Origin: Pedococcus bigeumensis
GTDB lineage: Bacteria > Actinomycetota > Actinomycetes > Actinomycetales > Dermatophilaceae
Assembly (NCBI RefSeq): GCF_006438965.1
Contig: NZ_RCZM01000006.1
Span: 267,912-331,911 of the forward strand
Reading direction: 5' to 3'
DNA: 64,000 nucleotides
A program made the translations under genes and the position numbers. How positions within the stretch are numbered: the first letter of the stretch is position 1; each line of letters begins with the position of its first letter. The notes under the pieces are model-generated. The model saw only the letters and a program-made list of their open reading frames with translations. It searched no databases and was not told the DNA's origin. Shown here piece by piece: positions 34,768-44,608 of the stretch.

Positions 34768-35300
34768 GTGGAGGCCACGGAGGAGGAGTTCGCCCGCTTC
34801 GTGCAGGCGCGGTGGGGCGAGCTGGTCCGCACGGCCTACCTGCTGACCGGCGACCGCGGACGCGCGGAGGACCTTGTCCAGCAGGTGCTGGTCAAGGTGC
34901 ACCGGCGGTGGGCCCACATCGCGACGGTCGAGTCCCCCTACGCCTACACGCGGGCCGCGCTCGCCAACGAGTCCGCATCCTGGTGGCGCCGCCGCCGGGT
35001 GGCCGAGACGCTCGGCGACGTCCCGCTGCACGCCGACCGGGCCCCGGGCGATGCGTATGCCGCCTACGACACCCGCGACGAGCGGCCACGGCCGTGCTCG
35101 CGCTGCCACCGCGGATGCAGGCGGTCGTGGTGCTGCGCTACTTCGACGACCTGTCCGAGGCCGACACGGCCGCGGCGCTCGGGATGTCGGTCGGCTCGGT
35201 CAAGAGCCAGGCCTCCCGAGGGCTGGAACGGCTCCGCTCCGTTCTTCAGCCCACCGATGACTCCGAGACCAACGGCACCGGCGAGAGGAGCCTGGTATGA
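34768..35300 (+). pseudogene. SigE-family ECF sigma factor gene split by a -1 frameshift
   Basis: From GTG 34768 (RBS GGGGGAGGG) the first frame encodes sigma region 2 (EEEFARFVQARWGELVRTAY, GRAEDLVQQVLVKVHRRW). Around 35083-35087 a base is missing: the next frame continues TAVLALPPRMQAVVVLRYFD, DLSEADTAAALGMSVGSVKSQASRGLERL, which is region 4, and ends at 35300. Adding one base after CGAGCGG restores one protein of about 177 aa. The stop overlaps the next gene (ATGA), as expected for an intact sigma/partner pair. May be a sequencing error, a pseudogene or recoding. Confidence 0.75.
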
Positions 35301-36685
35301 GCATCGAGACCCAGCTGCGCGAGGCGCTGTCCGCCCGAGCCGACGAGGTGGGTGGGTCGTTCGACGACCCCTACGAGCGGGTCAGCGGAGCCATCGCGGT
35401 GAGCCGGCGTCGTCGTCGGACGGCGGCCATCGCGACTGTCGCGACCGTGGCCGCGCTCGCGGTCGCCATCCCGTCGTTCGCCTGGCAGGGCCGCGACTCG
35501 ACCACTCCCGCCAAGAAGACGACCATCGTCGTCCCCGGCCCGAACGACCCCCGATGGGCGTCGGTGTCCACCTGGCCGACCCGCGGTTCGCTGGCCGGCG
35601 ACCGCGCCTTCCTCGCGTCGCTCCACGACGCGGTCGACGCACAGTCCGTGATCTATGCGGGCGACATCGGCGCCGACCGCGTCGTCGTCACGTGGGCCAT
35701 CGACGCTGAGCAGACGCCCACGGTCACGGTCTACGCCCAGGACCGGGGTGCCGCGGCAGCCGAGCTGGTCAGCATCGCCTCCATGGGCGCGTTCGACGCG
35801 TCGTCCGTGATCGTGCGGCGGGACCCGACGCCCGACGGCTGGCTGCTCGTCCTGTCCCCCCCGGGGGTAAGGACCGCCGAGGTCTCTCCGACCGCAGCCA
35901 TCCGGTCCGACGGCACCGTGACGCGGTCCTGGAAAACCGTCGCCCTGCGGGACGGCGCGGCGGTCGTCGACCTGCGTGGGGCCCCCCTTTCGCTCATCCG
36001 TGTCCGGGTCGGCCGCTACGACGGAGGAGTGTCGATGCCGGCCCGCCCCGGGACGATCAACCCGATCGTCGAGGGTTTCTGCGGCAACTGCACGGGCCAG
36101 GACTTCCTCGACCATGCCGTGGCGGGCACGAGCTACGACGTGGCCAACACCCTCGGCCTGCGCACGGAGTCCGTCAGCACGACGACCCTGGTTAACGCCA
36201 CGGTCGACCCTGCCGTGCTGGCCGTCACGTCCCTCGGCGAGGGGAAGCAGGACGGGTCGATTGGCCGGGTGTACGTGGGGCTGACCCGCCTCCCGGGCGG
36301 TCAGGTGGTCCGGACCGTCCAGCTCGGCGTCGAGGAGAAGAGCGGCGGCGGCATGTCGATGGCCCCCGAGACGGCGGTCCCGCTCGACGCCGCCACGGCC
36401 GAGCAGCGACCCTTCGTGCTCTACGGACCGACTACCGACGCGAAGGCGACCCGCTACCAGGTCTTCGCGCCGAACGCGGCCGGCGTTCGCCTCGTGGGTG
36501 ACCAGCCCGGCTTCGCGAAGACCGCCAAGAGGCGAGTGGTCGACGGCAGCGCCACCTTCAGCATCGATGAGACCGGGGTCAGTGAGCACCGCCTCGTCGA
36601 GACCTTCGACGCGTTTGGCGCCCTCACCGGCACCTGGCCCATCGACCTCCCGAACCGCACCGACCCCTACGACGTCCTGCCCTAG
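35297..36685 (+). CDS. Membrane-anchored protein, possible sigma-factor partner
   Basis: 462 aa. A 35-residue acidic cytoplasmic start, a basic SRRRRR, one membrane helix (about 41-57), then a large extracytoplasmic domain without recognised motifs; two cysteines lie in FCGNCTGQDF. This layout is that of membrane anti-sigma or associated sensor proteins, but no zinc-binding anti-sigma motif is present. ATG overlaps the stop of the SigE-family gene, so a regulatory link is plausible. Confidence 0.7.
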   Translation: MSIETQLREALSARADEVGGSFDDPYERVSGAIAVSRRRRRTAAIATVATVAALAVAIPSFAWQGRDSTTPAKKTTIVVPGPNDPRWASVSTWPTRGSLAGDRAFLASLHDAVDAQSVIYAGDIGADRVVVTWAIDAEQTPTVTVYAQDRGAAAAELVSIASMGAFDASSVIVRRDPTPDGWLLVLSPPGVRTAEVSPTAAIRSDGTVTRSWKTVALRDGAAVVDLRGAPLSLIRVRVGRYDGGVSMPARPGTINPIVEGFCGNCTGQDFLDHAVAGTSYDVANTLGLRTESVSTTTLVNATVDPAVLAVTSLGEGKQDGSIGRVYVGLTRLPGGQVVRTVQLGVEEKSGGGMSMAPETAVPLDAATAEQRPFVLYGPTTDAKATRYQVFAPNAAGVRLVGDQPGFAKTAKRRVVDGSATFSIDETGVSEHRLVETFDAFGALTGTWPIDLPNRTDPYDVLP

Positions 36686-36706
36686 CGGTCGCCCCGCCGA
36701 CTGGGG

Positions 36707-37441
36707 CTAGCGGCCCTGGTTGGCGACGGCCGCAGCGGCTTCGGCGGCGGCCTCGGGGTCGAGGTACTGCGCCGGCTCGGTGGGCATGAAGTCGTCGCCG
36801 AGGGTGTAGACGAGCGGCTGGCCGGTGGGGATGTTCAGCGCCGCGATGTCTTCGTCGCTGATCCCGTCAAGGTGCTTGACCAGTCCGCGCAGGCTGTTGC
36901 CGTGTGCCGTGATGAGCACAGTCTCGCCGGCCCGGAGGTCGTCCTGGATCGGCCCCTTCCAGTAGGGCATGAACCGCTCGATGACGTCCTTGAGGCACTC
37001 GGTGCGCGGCACCTCGATGCCGGCATAGCGCGGGTCGCCGGTCTGGTCGTACTCGCTGCCGAGCTCGATGGGCGGCGGCGGTGTGTCGAACGACCGGCGC
37101 CACAGCATGAACTGCTCGTCCCCGTACTTGTCCCGGGTCGCGGCCTTGTCCAGGCCCTGCAGTGCGCCGTAGTGCCGCTCGTTGAGCCGCCAGTCACGCC
37201 GCACGGGGATCCAGTGCCGGTCCGCCGCGTCGAGCGCCAGGTTGGCCGTGGTGATCGCGCGGCGCAGCACCGAGGTGTGCACGACGGTCGGCAGAACTCC
37301 CTTGTCCTTCAACAGCTTTCCACCGTTGACGGCTTCCTCGCGGCCCTGGTCGTTCAGGTCGACGTCGACCCAGCCGGTGAAGAGGTTCTTGGCGTTCCAG
37401 TCGGAGTGCCCGTGACGGAGCAGGATCAGCGTGTAGGCCAT
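36707..37441 (-). CDS. gpmA: 2,3-bisphosphoglycerate-dependent phosphoglycerate mutase
   Basis: Glycolytic mutase, 244 aa. [18 protein letters not shown] carries catalytic His10 and the RHG signature; [23 protein letters not shown] and [16 protein letters not shown] provide the other active-site Arg, Glu and His. An Ala-rich C-terminal tail. As in mycobacteria it neighbours regX3-senX3 and mshA-linked genes. Confidence 0.95.
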   Translation of the reverse strand: MAYTLILLRHGHSDWNAKNLFTGWVDVDLNDQGREEAVNGGKLLKDKGVLPTVVHTSVLRRAITTANLALDAADRHWIPVRRDWRLNERHYGALQGLDKAATRDKYGDEQFMLWRRSFDTPPPPIELGSEYDQTGDPRYAGIEVPRTECLKDVIERFMPYWKGPIQDDLRAGETVLITAHGNSLRGLVKHLDGISDEDIAALNIPTGQPLVYTLGDDFMPTEPAQYLDPEAAAEAAAAVANQGR

Positions 37442-37474
37442 GCGGACCAGCCTAGCGACGAGCCAGCCGCGCGC

Positions 37475-37975
37475 TCAGCCGTGGTCTACAGGGTGGTCGA
37501 GCAGTGACCGGAACGCTTCGAGGTTGCGCAGTGACTCGCCCCGCGACACCCGCCAGTCCCACTCCTTCTGCATGCTCGTGAGGAACCCGATCGCGAGCAG
37601 CTCGTTGAAGTGGGCGTCCGCGGCCTCCAGCACGACGCCCAGGATCTGGTCGAGGTAGGCCGCGTCGACCCCGCCCGCGGGAACGCGTCCGGTCACGTAG
37701 ACGTCGCCTGCCTTGTCGACCGAGTAGGCGAGCCCCGGCAGTCGCAGGTTCTTGCGCAGCAGGAACCGGTAGAACCGTTCGTGGTTCTCGTCGGGGTTGC
37801 GGATGACGAACGCCGACACGGACAGGGCATCCTGGCCGGCCACGAGCGACACGACCGTCTTGAGCTTCTTCTCGCCCGGCAGGGTGAGGACGAACTCACC
37901 ATCCCGCGCGCCCGGCTCCCACTCGATCCCGGCCTCGGCGAGGAACCCCTCGATGCTGGTCGTCAGCTCGCTCAC
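37475..37975 (-). CDS. YbjN-domain protein
   Basis: 166 aa from GTG 37975, which overlaps the mshA stop (GTGA). A single YbjN / type III chaperone-like fold ([45 protein letters not shown]). The same gene follows mshA in mycobacteria (Rv0487), so the link is old, but no molecular function is known. Confidence 0.85.
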   Translation of the reverse strand: MSELTTSIEGFLAEAGIEWEPGARDGEFVLTLPGEKKLKTVVSLVAGQDALSVSAFVIRNPDENHERFYRFLLRKNLRLPGLAYSVDKAGDVYVTGRVPAGGVDAAYLDQILGVVLEAADAHFNELLAIGFLTSMQKEWDWRVSRGESLRNLEAFRSLLDHPVDHG

Positions 37976-39288
37976 GGCACGACCGCCGCAGGGATGCCTG
38001 CAGCCAGCGACCCGTTCGGGGAGGGGGTGTCCTTGGAGTAGGACCGCGCCCGGCAGGCCTCCACGTAGACCTCGTACAACCGCTCGGTCGTGCGGTCCCA
38101 GCCGAACAGGGCTGCATGCGCGACGGCCTTGCGGCTCAGGGACTCTCGCTGCGCCGGATCCACGAGCAGGGACTCGAGGGCCAGCGACCACGTGTGGGGG
38201 TCGTGCCCGTCCACCAGGATGCCGGCATCGCCGACCGCGGTCGGCAGCCCGCCGACGTCGGCCGCGACGACCGGGGTCCCGCAGGCCTCCGCCTCGACGG
38301 CGACCAGCCCGAAGGACTCCGAGTGCGAAGGAACGGCGACGAGGTCGGCGGCGCGGTACCAGTCGGCGAGCTGCGCCCTGGGCACCGGCGGCACGAACCG
38401 CACCTGGGCGCTGATGCCGAGACCCTCGGCCAGCTCCTGCAGGCCACGCGGGTGCGCCAGGCCGGAGCCGGACGGCCCACCGAGCACCGCCACGACGAGC
38501 TCCCCTGCCCAGTGCGGGTGCCGCGCCAGCAGCTCCGCGGCGGCCTTGATCAACACCTCGGGTGCCTTGAGTGGCTGGATCCGACCCACGAAGAGCAGCA
38601 CCCTGGCGTCCTGCGGCAGCCCCACGGCGGCCCGCGCCGCGCGCGTGTCACCCGGCGAGAAGAGCGACAGGTCCACCCCGGGAGGCACGACGACCACCTT
38701 GTCGGGCTCCGCGGCATACAGGTCGATCAGCTCGTGGCGCTCACCCAGGGTGTTGGCGATGAGGCGGTCCGCCGCCTCCACGACCTGCACCTCACCGATC
38801 TCCCGGCCGGCGGGTTCGGGGGTGTCCCCCTCGGCGAGGTGCAGGTTCTTGACCCTCGCCATCGTGTGCATGGTGTGCACGAGGGGGACCTGCCAGCGGT
38901 CGGCCGCCAGCCACCCGACCTGGCCGGACAGCCAGTAGTGCGAGTGGACGAGGCTGTAGTGCCCCTCGGCTTCGTGCGCCCCGGTGCGCATCACCCCGGC
39001 GGCGAAGGCGCACAGCTGACCGGGCAGGTCGTCCTTGCCGAGTCCCTCGTAGGGGCCTGCGGTGACGTGGCGGACGATGACGCCCGGCTCCATCTCGACC
39101 GTCGGCGGCAGGTCGGCCGTCGTGGTGCGGGTGAAGATCTCCACTTCGACGCCGAGCTTGGCCAGCTGGTGGGCGACCTCGACGACGTAGACGTTCATGC
39201 CCCCCGCGTCACCCGTGCCGGGCTGCTCCAACGGTGAGGTGTGGACGCTCAACATCGCGACGCGGTCGATGCGTTCGCAGCAGCCCAT
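37972..39288 (-). CDS. mshA: D-inositol-3-phosphate glycosyltransferase (mycothiol synthesis)
   Basis: First committed step of mycothiol synthesis. GT4-type GT-B fold: N-terminal [46 protein letters not shown]-terminal [14 protein letters not shown] and the E-x7-E motif in [20 protein letters not shown]. 438 aa. The ATG 39288 start is kept. A mycothiol marker that fixes the genome as actinobacterial. Confidence 0.95.
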   Translation of the reverse strand: MGCCERIDRVAMLSVHTSPLEQPGTGDAGGMNVYVVEVAHQLAKLGVEVEIFTRTTTADLPPTVEMEPGVIVRHVTAGPYEGLGKDDLPGQLCAFAAGVMRTGAHEAEGHYSLVHSHYWLSGQVGWLAADRWQVPLVHTMHTMARVKNLHLAEGDTPEPAGREIGEVQVVEAADRLIANTLGERHELIDLYAAEPDKVVVVPPGVDLSLFSPGDTRAARAAVGLPQDARVLLFVGRIQPLKAPEVLIKAAAELLARHPHWAGELVVAVLGGPSGSGLAHPRGLQELAEGLGISAQVRFVPPVPRAQLADWYRAADLVAVPSHSESFGLVAVEAEACGTPVVAADVGGLPTAVGDAGILVDGHDPHTWSLALESLLVDPAQRESLSRKAVAHAALFGWDRTTERLYEVYVEACRARSYSKDTPSPNGSLAAGIPAAVVP

Positions 39289-39332
39289 GCTTCGAGTCTG
39301 CCACGCACTCCGTCGCCGCTACGACGCGGTGC

Positions 39333-40145
39333 TCAGGCGGGTGCGCTGCGTGGCGTCGGCTCCGGCCTGGCCTGGGACGAGACAGTCAGCGAGCAGGAGT
39401 CGGACCAGATGTGGATGTCGGTGCGCCCCTGCGTCCGGATGTCGACGCCGCGAGCGACTCGCTGCGGCCCGACCCCGATGTCGGTGCCGAGGAGCGTGGA
39501 GAAGGCCGCGCGGCCCTCGACCGCTCCCGGGTCCACCCACGCCGCGGAGTTGCGGAGGTTGACCGCGGGGAGGGCGGGCCGGATCCCCACGGTCTGAGGT
39601 TCCCGGTTGAGGTGCCAGACCACGCCGTCGGCGCCGTTCACCGAGGCTCCGATCCGGACCACCCCACCAGCCGACTCGATGCGCAGGGTGAGGGGCAGCG
39701 ACCGTTTCCCGTCCTGGACGGTGCCGAAGTAGCTCGCCCGACCCGGCAGGAAGACCAGCTCGGTGATCGTCACGTTGTCGTAGCTGGCGGTGACGCGTTC
39801 CTCGGTCCGACCGGCACCGTCGGTCGTCGCGCTACCCTCGACCGCAGACAGCATCGACCCCCCGATCACGGTCTGCAGGAGCAGGTCGTTGTCGCGGCTG
39901 ATCCGCAGTCCGTCTGAGTAGAGGGAGACGCTCACACCCCCACCCAGGGTCGCCACCCCCTTGGCTCCGGGGTCGACCTTCAGCAGCCCCGGCGATACGT
40001 CGACGAAGCCGTCGCCGTGCCCCAGCCACCCTGGCACGTTCGTGACGAGCCCGAGCAGGGCAAGGGCGGCCAGCGAGGCCACCAGCGCGACCATGCTGCG
40101 GCTGACGTCTCGCTCCCGCCATCGCATCCGCCTCAGCCATCGCAC
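39333..40145 (-). CDS. Membrane-anchored protein, unknown function
   Basis: 270 aa with a basic N-terminus, one membrane helix (about 17-38) and a long exported domain of repeating beta strands (GVSVSLYSDGLRISRD; VRIGASVNGADGVVWHL). No known motif. GTG 40145 start; ATG 40127 also possible. 44 bases upstream of mshA, so possibly the same transcript. Confidence 0.6.
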   Translation of the reverse strand: MRWLRRMRWRERDVSRSMVALVASLAALALLGLVTNVPGWLGHGDGFVDVSPGLLKVDPGAKGVATLGGGVSVSLYSDGLRISRDNDLLLQTVIGGSMLSAVEGSATTDGAGRTEERVTASYDNVTITELVFLPGRASYFGTVQDGKRSLPLTLRIESAGGVVRIGASVNGADGVVWHLNREPQTVGIRPALPAVNLRNSAAWVDPGAVEGRAAFSTLLGTDIGVGPQRVARGVDIRTQGRTDIHIWSDSCSLTVSSQARPEPTPRSAPA

Positions 40146-40184
40146 CTGCTCAGCCTAGGCGGCGGCGCCGCGTAGGCTGCGCGC

Positions 40185-40988
40185 GTGGCTGTGCAGCGAC
40201 CGGTGGGCACCATCACCCGCGGCACCACCAACCCCAACCGCCTCCGCCGGGTGGACCGCTGGCTGGCGGGGCCCCAGGCGTGGCGGCTGCGGTGGGCCGA
40301 GGGTATGCCGGTCGTGGTCGACCTCGGGTACGGCGCCTCCCCCGTGACCGCCGTCGAGCTGCACGACCGGCTGCGGCGAGTCCGCCCGGACGTCCAGGTG
40401 GTGGGGATCGAGATCGAGCCCGAGCGGGTTGCCTTGGGGAAGTCCCTTGAGCGGGAAGGCCTTTCGTTCCGGCTCGGCGGTTTCGAGGTGCCACTCGACG
40501 CCGGGCGTCAGGCCACGGTGGTGCGCGCCTTCAACGTGCTCCGACAGTACGACGAGTCCGAGGTCGTGCAGGCCTGGGCCGTCGTCCAGGAGCGGCTCAC
40601 CCCCGATGGGCTGCTGGTCGACGGCACCTGCGACGAGCTCGGTCGGCGCAGCGCGTGGATCGCCGTCGAGCGGGCCGGCCCCGTGTCGCTGAGCCTGTCG
40701 TGGCGACTGCGAGGGCTGGACCGCCCCTCCGACGTCGCCGAACGGCTGCCCAAGTCACTCATCCACCGGAACGTGGAAGGCGAACCCGTCCACGCGTGGC
40801 TTCAGGCGTTGGACAGGGCGTGGGTGCATGCAGCCCAGCACGCCAGCTTCGGTGTGCGGCAACGGTTCCTGGCGGCGATGGACGCCGTCCGTGACGACGG
40901 ATGGCCGGTCCTCGACGGGCCCGGGCGGTGGCGCCTCGGCGAGGTCACCGTGGCCTGGTCCGCCGTCGCCCCGCCCGGTCATGCCTAA
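40185..40988 (+). CDS. SAM-dependent methyltransferase-like protein
   Basis: 267 aa from GTG 40185. Motif I is VVDLGYGASPVTAVEL (Gly-x-Gly-like), followed by VVGIEIEPERVAL and a region VVRAFNVLRQYDESEV. The C-terminal half is unusual, without motif IV consensus. Found near mshA in related actinobacteria. Substrate unknown. Confidence 0.7.
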   Translation: MAVQRPVGTITRGTTNPNRLRRVDRWLAGPQAWRLRWAEGMPVVVDLGYGASPVTAVELHDRLRRVRPDVQVVGIEIEPERVALGKSLEREGLSFRLGGFEVPLDAGRQATVVRAFNVLRQYDESEVVQAWAVVQERLTPDGLLVDGTCDELGRRSAWIAVERAGPVSLSLSWRLRGLDRPSDVAERLPKSLIHRNVEGEPVHAWLQALDRAWVHAAQHASFGVRQRFLAAMDAVRDDGWPVLDGPGRWRLGEVTVAWSAVAPPGHA

Positions 40989-41026
40989 ACTCTGCTAGCT
41001 GCTAGCAAAGGTTGCTGCGCGGGCGC

Positions 41027-41455
41027 TCAGCGGGCGTAGTCGTCCTGGAGGCGGACGATGTCGGCCTCGTCGAAGTCGCCGTAGGCGATCTCGAGCAGCC
41101 GGCCGGGCTGGTCGCCCTTGTTGGCCATCCGGTGCACCGCGTGGCACGGCACCCAGACCGCCTCGCCCGGGGCGGCACTCCAGGTCCGGTCGCCGACGGT
41201 CACCTCGATCGGCACGTCGAGGACCTGCCAGAACTCGCCCCGGTGGTCGTGGGTCTGCAGCGAGAGCCGGTGACCCGGGTCGACGGTGATGATCTTGACG
41301 GTGACGCGCTCGTTGGAGCAGAACTGCTGGAAGTTCCCCCAGGGCCTTTGCACCGTGAAGATGTCGCTGCGCGGGTCCGGCAGGTCCGACACGTCACCGC
41401 TGCGGTCCATCTCCGCAGCCTGGTCCCCGGTCACGGCGTGATCGCCCGTCACCAC
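41027..41455 (-). CDS. Cupin, mannose-6-phosphate isomerase-like
   Basis: 142 aa, carrying the type II phosphomannose isomerase C-terminal signature: VQRPWGNFQQFC, KIITVDPGHRLSLQTHDHRGEFWQVLDV and WVPCHAVHRMAN, with the metal-binding His/Glu of a cupin. Lacks the nucleotidyltransferase half of bifunctional enzymes. GTG 41455 start, overlapping the DUF2516 stop by seven bases; ATG 41410 is an alternative. Confidence 0.8.
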   Translation of the reverse strand: MVTGDHAVTGDQAAEMDRSGDVSDLPDPRSDIFTVQRPWGNFQQFCSNERVTVKIITVDPGHRLSLQTHDHRGEFWQVLDVPIEVTVGDRTWSAAPGEAVWVPCHAVHRMANKGDQPGRLLEIAYGDFDEADIVRLQDDYAR

Positions 41456-41784
41456 GGTCCGTACGGTCCCATGTGCTGGGAGCCGCCGCCCCGTCCGCTC
41501 ACCTGGCGCAGCGCAGGACGCACGTCGGCGAGGTAGATGCCCGCGGCGACGACGGCGATCAGCCCGATCGAGAAGAGCAGGCTACGACCGACCGACACGA
41601 AGCCGAGCAGCACGGCCACCCCCAGGATGATCGACCAGAACTGCTTGGTGCGCTTGCCGGCCGCGACGAAGGCGTCCGGACGGTGGCGTACTGCGTCGAC
41701 GAGGGCGAAGACCTCGGCCGCAAAGGCAGCGAGACTGAGCAGCAGGATCACGATGCCCTGTGCGGAACCGAGCGCGGAGAACAT
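41449..41784 (-). CDS. DUF2516 membrane protein
   Basis: 111 aa with three membrane segments (about 7-28, 45-63, 68-85). The VDAVRHRPDAFVAAGKRTKQFW loop is the family's hallmark. Widely conserved in actinobacteria with no assigned function. Overlaps the cupin start. Confidence 0.85.
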   Translation of the reverse strand: MFSALGSAQGIVILLLSLAAFAAEVFALVDAVRHRPDAFVAAGKRTKQFWSIILGVAVLLGFVSVGRSLLFSIGLIAVVAAGIYLADVRPALRQVSGRGGGSQHMGPYGPW

Positions 41785-41800
41785 GCAGACAGCCTAAGGG

Positions 41801-42226
41801 TCAGACGTCGACGACCAGGGTGACCGGACCGTCATTGACGAGGGTGACCTCCATCATGGCGCCGAACCTTCCGGTCGCGACCTCCACACCTCGAGCCCGC
41901 AGGGCACCGACGACCGCGTCCACCAGCGGTTCTGCGACGGCTCCGGGCGCCGCGTTGTTCCACGACGGACGCCGACCCTTGCGCGTGTCGGCGTAGAGGG
42001 TGAACTGGCTGACGACCAGCACCGGCGCTCCCTCGTCGAGGACCGAACGCTCGTCACGCAGGATCCGCAGCTCGCTGATCTTGCGGGCCATCGCCTCGAC
42101 CTGGTCCGGGCCGTCGCCGTGGGTCACTCCCACCAGAGCAACCAGCCCTGGGCGGTCGACGGCTCCGACGACCGCACCGTCGACCGAGACCGACGCGCTG
42201 GTCACCCGCTGCAGGACGGCGCGCAC
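41801..42226 (-). CDS. dtd: D-aminoacyl-tRNA deacylase
   Basis: Removes D-amino acids from mischarged t[40 protein letters not shown] (the SQFTL motif) and the C-terminal [13 protein letters not shown] (a Gly-Pro-like motif, here in GPVT) are all present. 141 aa; GTG start four bases after the asparaginase stop. Confidence 0.95.
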   Translation of the reverse strand: MRAVLQRVTSASVSVDGAVVGAVDRPGLVALVGVTHGDGPDQVEAMARKISELRILRDERSVLDEGAPVLVVSQFTLYADTRKGRRPSWNNAAPGAVAEPLVDAVVGALRARGVEVATGRFGAMMEVTLVNDGPVTLVVDV

Positions 42227-42230
42227 AGGC

Positions 42231-43211
42231 TCAGATGTTGACGGCGACGATGGCTCCGACGACCTCGCCGTGCCCCAGCACCGGGGAGTGCTCGAGCTGT
42301 GCGAGGGCCGGCGACTCGACGCCGAGGCGGCGCAGCGCGGCCGCGAGGATCACCGGCTTGGCCCGCGGGTAGCCGTCGGCGACCTTGACGGCGACGCCGC
42401 GCCCGTCGGCCAGCCCGACGGCATACACGGACTCGGCGCCGTCCTTGGCGATCAGTCCGGGCGTGGACTCGATGAGGGCGGTGACGTCGCGTCCAGTGCC
42501 CCCGAGGTATGCCGGGTTGCCGCGGATCGCGTCGGCCACCTCGGCCTCGTGCGTGCCCGGCTCGGCGGCGGCCATCCGGCCGAACGCGCGCGCCAGGCCG
42601 GCCAGCGTCACTGCCATCACGGGTGCGCCACAGCCGTCGACCGCGACGGCGGTGATCTCGTCACCGGTCAGCTCGGCCAGGGTCTGGGAGATCGCCTGCT
42701 GCAGGGGGTGGTTGGGGTCGCGGTAGGTCTCGGTGTCCCACCCGTTGACGACGCAGGTGGCCAGCATCGCCGCGTGCTTGCCCGAGCAGTTCTGCGTGAT
42801 CGGCAGCTTGCCACCGCCGGCACGGAGCACCGCCTCGCGCGCCTCTTCGTTGACGGGGTAGTCCGGCGTGTTCTGGAGTGCGCCTTCGGTCAGCCCCGCG
42901 GACGCGAGCATCTCGCGCACCGCGGCCAGGTGGAAGTCCTCCCCCGAGTGGCTGGCCGACGCGATGGCGAGGTGGGCGGGCGGCATGCGCAGGCCCGCCC
43001 GGACCATCGCGAGGGTCTGGACCGGCTTGTTGGACGACCTCGGGAAGATCGGGTCGTCGACCGCGCCGAGGGCCAGCAGGTGGCTGCCGTCCGCCGCGGT
43101 CGCGACCACAGAGGCGCGGTGCGCGGACTCGACGAAGCCTCCGCGTACGTAGTGTGCGAGGACCGGTGCGTCGTCGAGGGCGGGTGGGGTGTCGGTATGC
43201 GGCGTGCTCAC
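42231..43211 (-). CDS. Asparaginase II-family protein
   Basis: 326 aa, GTG start. [48 protein letters not shown] and [12 protein letters not shown] are family signatures of the thermolabile-type L-asparaginase group common in actinobacteria. No signal peptide, so cytosolic. It is immediately upstream of dtd. Confidence 0.85.
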   Translation of the reverse strand: MSTPHTDTPPALDDAPVLAHYVRGGFVESAHRASVVATAADGSHLLALGAVDDPIFPRSSNKPVQTLAMVRAGLRMPPAHLAIASASHSGEDFHLAAVREMLASAGLTEGALQNTPDYPVNEEAREAVLRAGGGKLPITQNCSGKHAAMLATCVVNGWDTETYRDPNHPLQQAISQTLAELTGDEITAVAVDGCGAPVMAVTLAGLARAFGRMAAAEPGTHEAEVADAIRGNPAYLGGTGRDVTALIESTPGLIAKDGAESVYAVGLADGRGVAVKVADGYPRAKPVILAAALRRLGVESPALAQLEHSPVLGHGEVVGAIVAVNI

Positions 43212-43272
43212 CCGCCGAGCCTAGCCACCGCCCCGCGGCGGTGGTCCGCGGCGGGCTGCGGGACAACGCAAA

Positions 43273-43303
43273 CGGCCCCCACCCGGATCACGGGAGGGGG
43301 CCG
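43273..43303 (-). terminator. Terminator of the HbhA-like gene
   Basis: CGGCCCCC (43273-43280) pairs with GGGGGCCG (43296-43303); 17 bases after the minus-strand stop at 43320. TTTG follows on that strand. May also protect the asparaginase promoter from read-through. Confidence 0.75.
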
Positions 43304-43319
43304 ATTGGCTGGGGGTAGG

Positions 43320-44006
43320 TCAGGCGCCGACCTTCGTGGCGGCAGCGGTGCTGGCCTTCTTGGTGGCGGTGGCCGTCTTCTTCGCGCTGGTGGTCGCGCC
43401 CTTGGCGGCGGACTTGCTCGCGGCAGCGGACTTCTTGGTGGTCGTCGCGGTGCGCTTGGCGGCCGTGCGGGTGCGCGTGGCGGACTGCTTCACCGCGGTG
43501 CTGGCCTCGGCGGCCTCCTCGACGACGGAGTCGGCGATGACGTCAGCAGCAACGGCGGCCTGCTTGCGACCGGTGGTCAGCGTGGCCTTGGCCGAGCGCT
43601 GGATGTCGGTGGCGGACTTGCGGACCGTGGTGACGGCACCCTTGCCCAGGGAGAAGGTGGCCTCGGCCTGCGCCAGGAGGTCCTTGGTCGACTTCTGGGT
43701 GCGGACCCGCTTGACCAGCTTCTCGCCGCGGGCGGCGACGGTCTCGTAGGTCTCCTGCGCCTTGCCGGCGATCTCGAGGCCGCGGTTGAGAGCCAGGGCC
43801 GGGAGCTCCTGGGCCTGCCCGGCAGCCTCGGTCACGCGGGCCTGGGCCTTGGACTGCAGGGCGGCGGGGGCGAGGTCCACGCGAACGGCGGTGGCCTTGA
43901 CGCGGGCGTCGCGCACCTTCTCGACGGCGATGTCGGTCAGGCCGACGACGGCGAACACGGGGGTGGTGTCGGTGACGGTCTTGCGGATGTCGGCAACGAG
44001 TGCCAT
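43320..44006 (-). CDS. Heparin-binding haemagglutinin (HbhA)-like protein
   Basis: 228 aa. N-terminal hydrophobic MALVADIRKTVTDTTPVFAV, a long helical coiled-coil middle and a C-terminal Lys/Ala/Thr-rich tail of KKTATATKK-type repeats, which matches mycobacterial HbhA. ATG 44006 lies two bases after the XRE regulator stop. HbhA in Mycobacterium binds heparan sulfate; here a surface, DNA- or polyanion-binding role is only inferred. Confidence 0.8.
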   Translation of the reverse strand: MALVADIRKTVTDTTPVFAVVGLTDIAVEKVRDARVKATAVRVDLAPAALQSKAQARVTEAAGQAQELPALALNRGLEIAGKAQETYETVAARGEKLVKRVRTQKSTKDLLAQAEATFSLGKGAVTTVRKSATDIQRSAKATLTTGRKQAAVAADVIADSVVEEAAEASTAVKQSATRTRTAAKRTATTTKKSAAASKSAAKGATTSAKKTATATKKASTAAATKVGA

Positions 44007-44007
44007 G

Positions 44008-44496
44008 TCAGGCTCCTTGGTTACGAGGGGTGGTGCTTCTGGTCTTGGTGGTGCTGGACGTGGTGCTGGTCTTGCTGCTGGTCTTGGTGCTGCCGGACGA
44101 ACGCCTGCGGACCGGCTTGGCCTCGACGCCGACGAACGAGTCGTAGATGTCGAGCAGGGCGGCCTTCTGGCGGTCGGTGAGCTGCGGGTCGGCGCCGATG
44201 ACGGCCCTGGTGTCGAGCGGGGCGCCATGCGTCGTCGGGGCGTCGCCGTGGCGCTCGTCGAGGATCCCGGCCCGCACGTAGAGCGACTCCGCTGAGACCT
44301 CGAGGCCCTTGGCGAGCTGCTGGAGGATCTCGGCGCTGGGCTTCTTCAGGCCCCGCTCGATCTGCGACAGGTAGGGGTTGGACACACCGGCGAGCTCGGA
44401 GAGCTGGCGCAGCGAGAGCCGGGCGGACTGACGCTGCTCACGCAGGTAGTCACCCAGGTTGTTGTGGCTCAGCGGCCCCAACGGAATTCGGCTCAT
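44008..44496 (-). CDS. XRE-family regulator (Rv0474-like)
   Basis: 162 aa: XRE helix-turn-helix (LGDYLREQRQSARLSLRQLS, ELAGVSNPYLSQIERGLKKPSAEILQQLAKGLEV) and a Ser/Thr/Lys-rich C-terminus. Two bases from the HbhA-like gene, in the same order as mycobacterial Rv0474-hbhA. An inverted repeat TGCT-ctagtt-AGCA lies in its upstream region, a candidate autoregulatory operator. Start ATG 44496. Confidence 0.88.
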   Translation of the reverse strand: MSRIPLGPLSHNNLGDYLREQRQSARLSLRQLSELAGVSNPYLSQIERGLKKPSAEILQQLAKGLEVSAESLYVRAGILDERHGDAPTTHGAPLDTRAVIGADPQLTDRQKAALLDIYDSFVGVEAKPVRRRSSGSTKTSSKTSTTSSTTKTRSTTPRNQGA

Positions 44497-44608
44497 GCCC
44501 CCAGTCTGCTTGCTCTAGTTAGCAGAATGCAAACTCAAGGCAGCGTGTTCCGCATCACAGGGCGAACCCCAGGGGTCGTGGAGGCAGGAGTTCGGTCTTG
44601 CGACGGGG

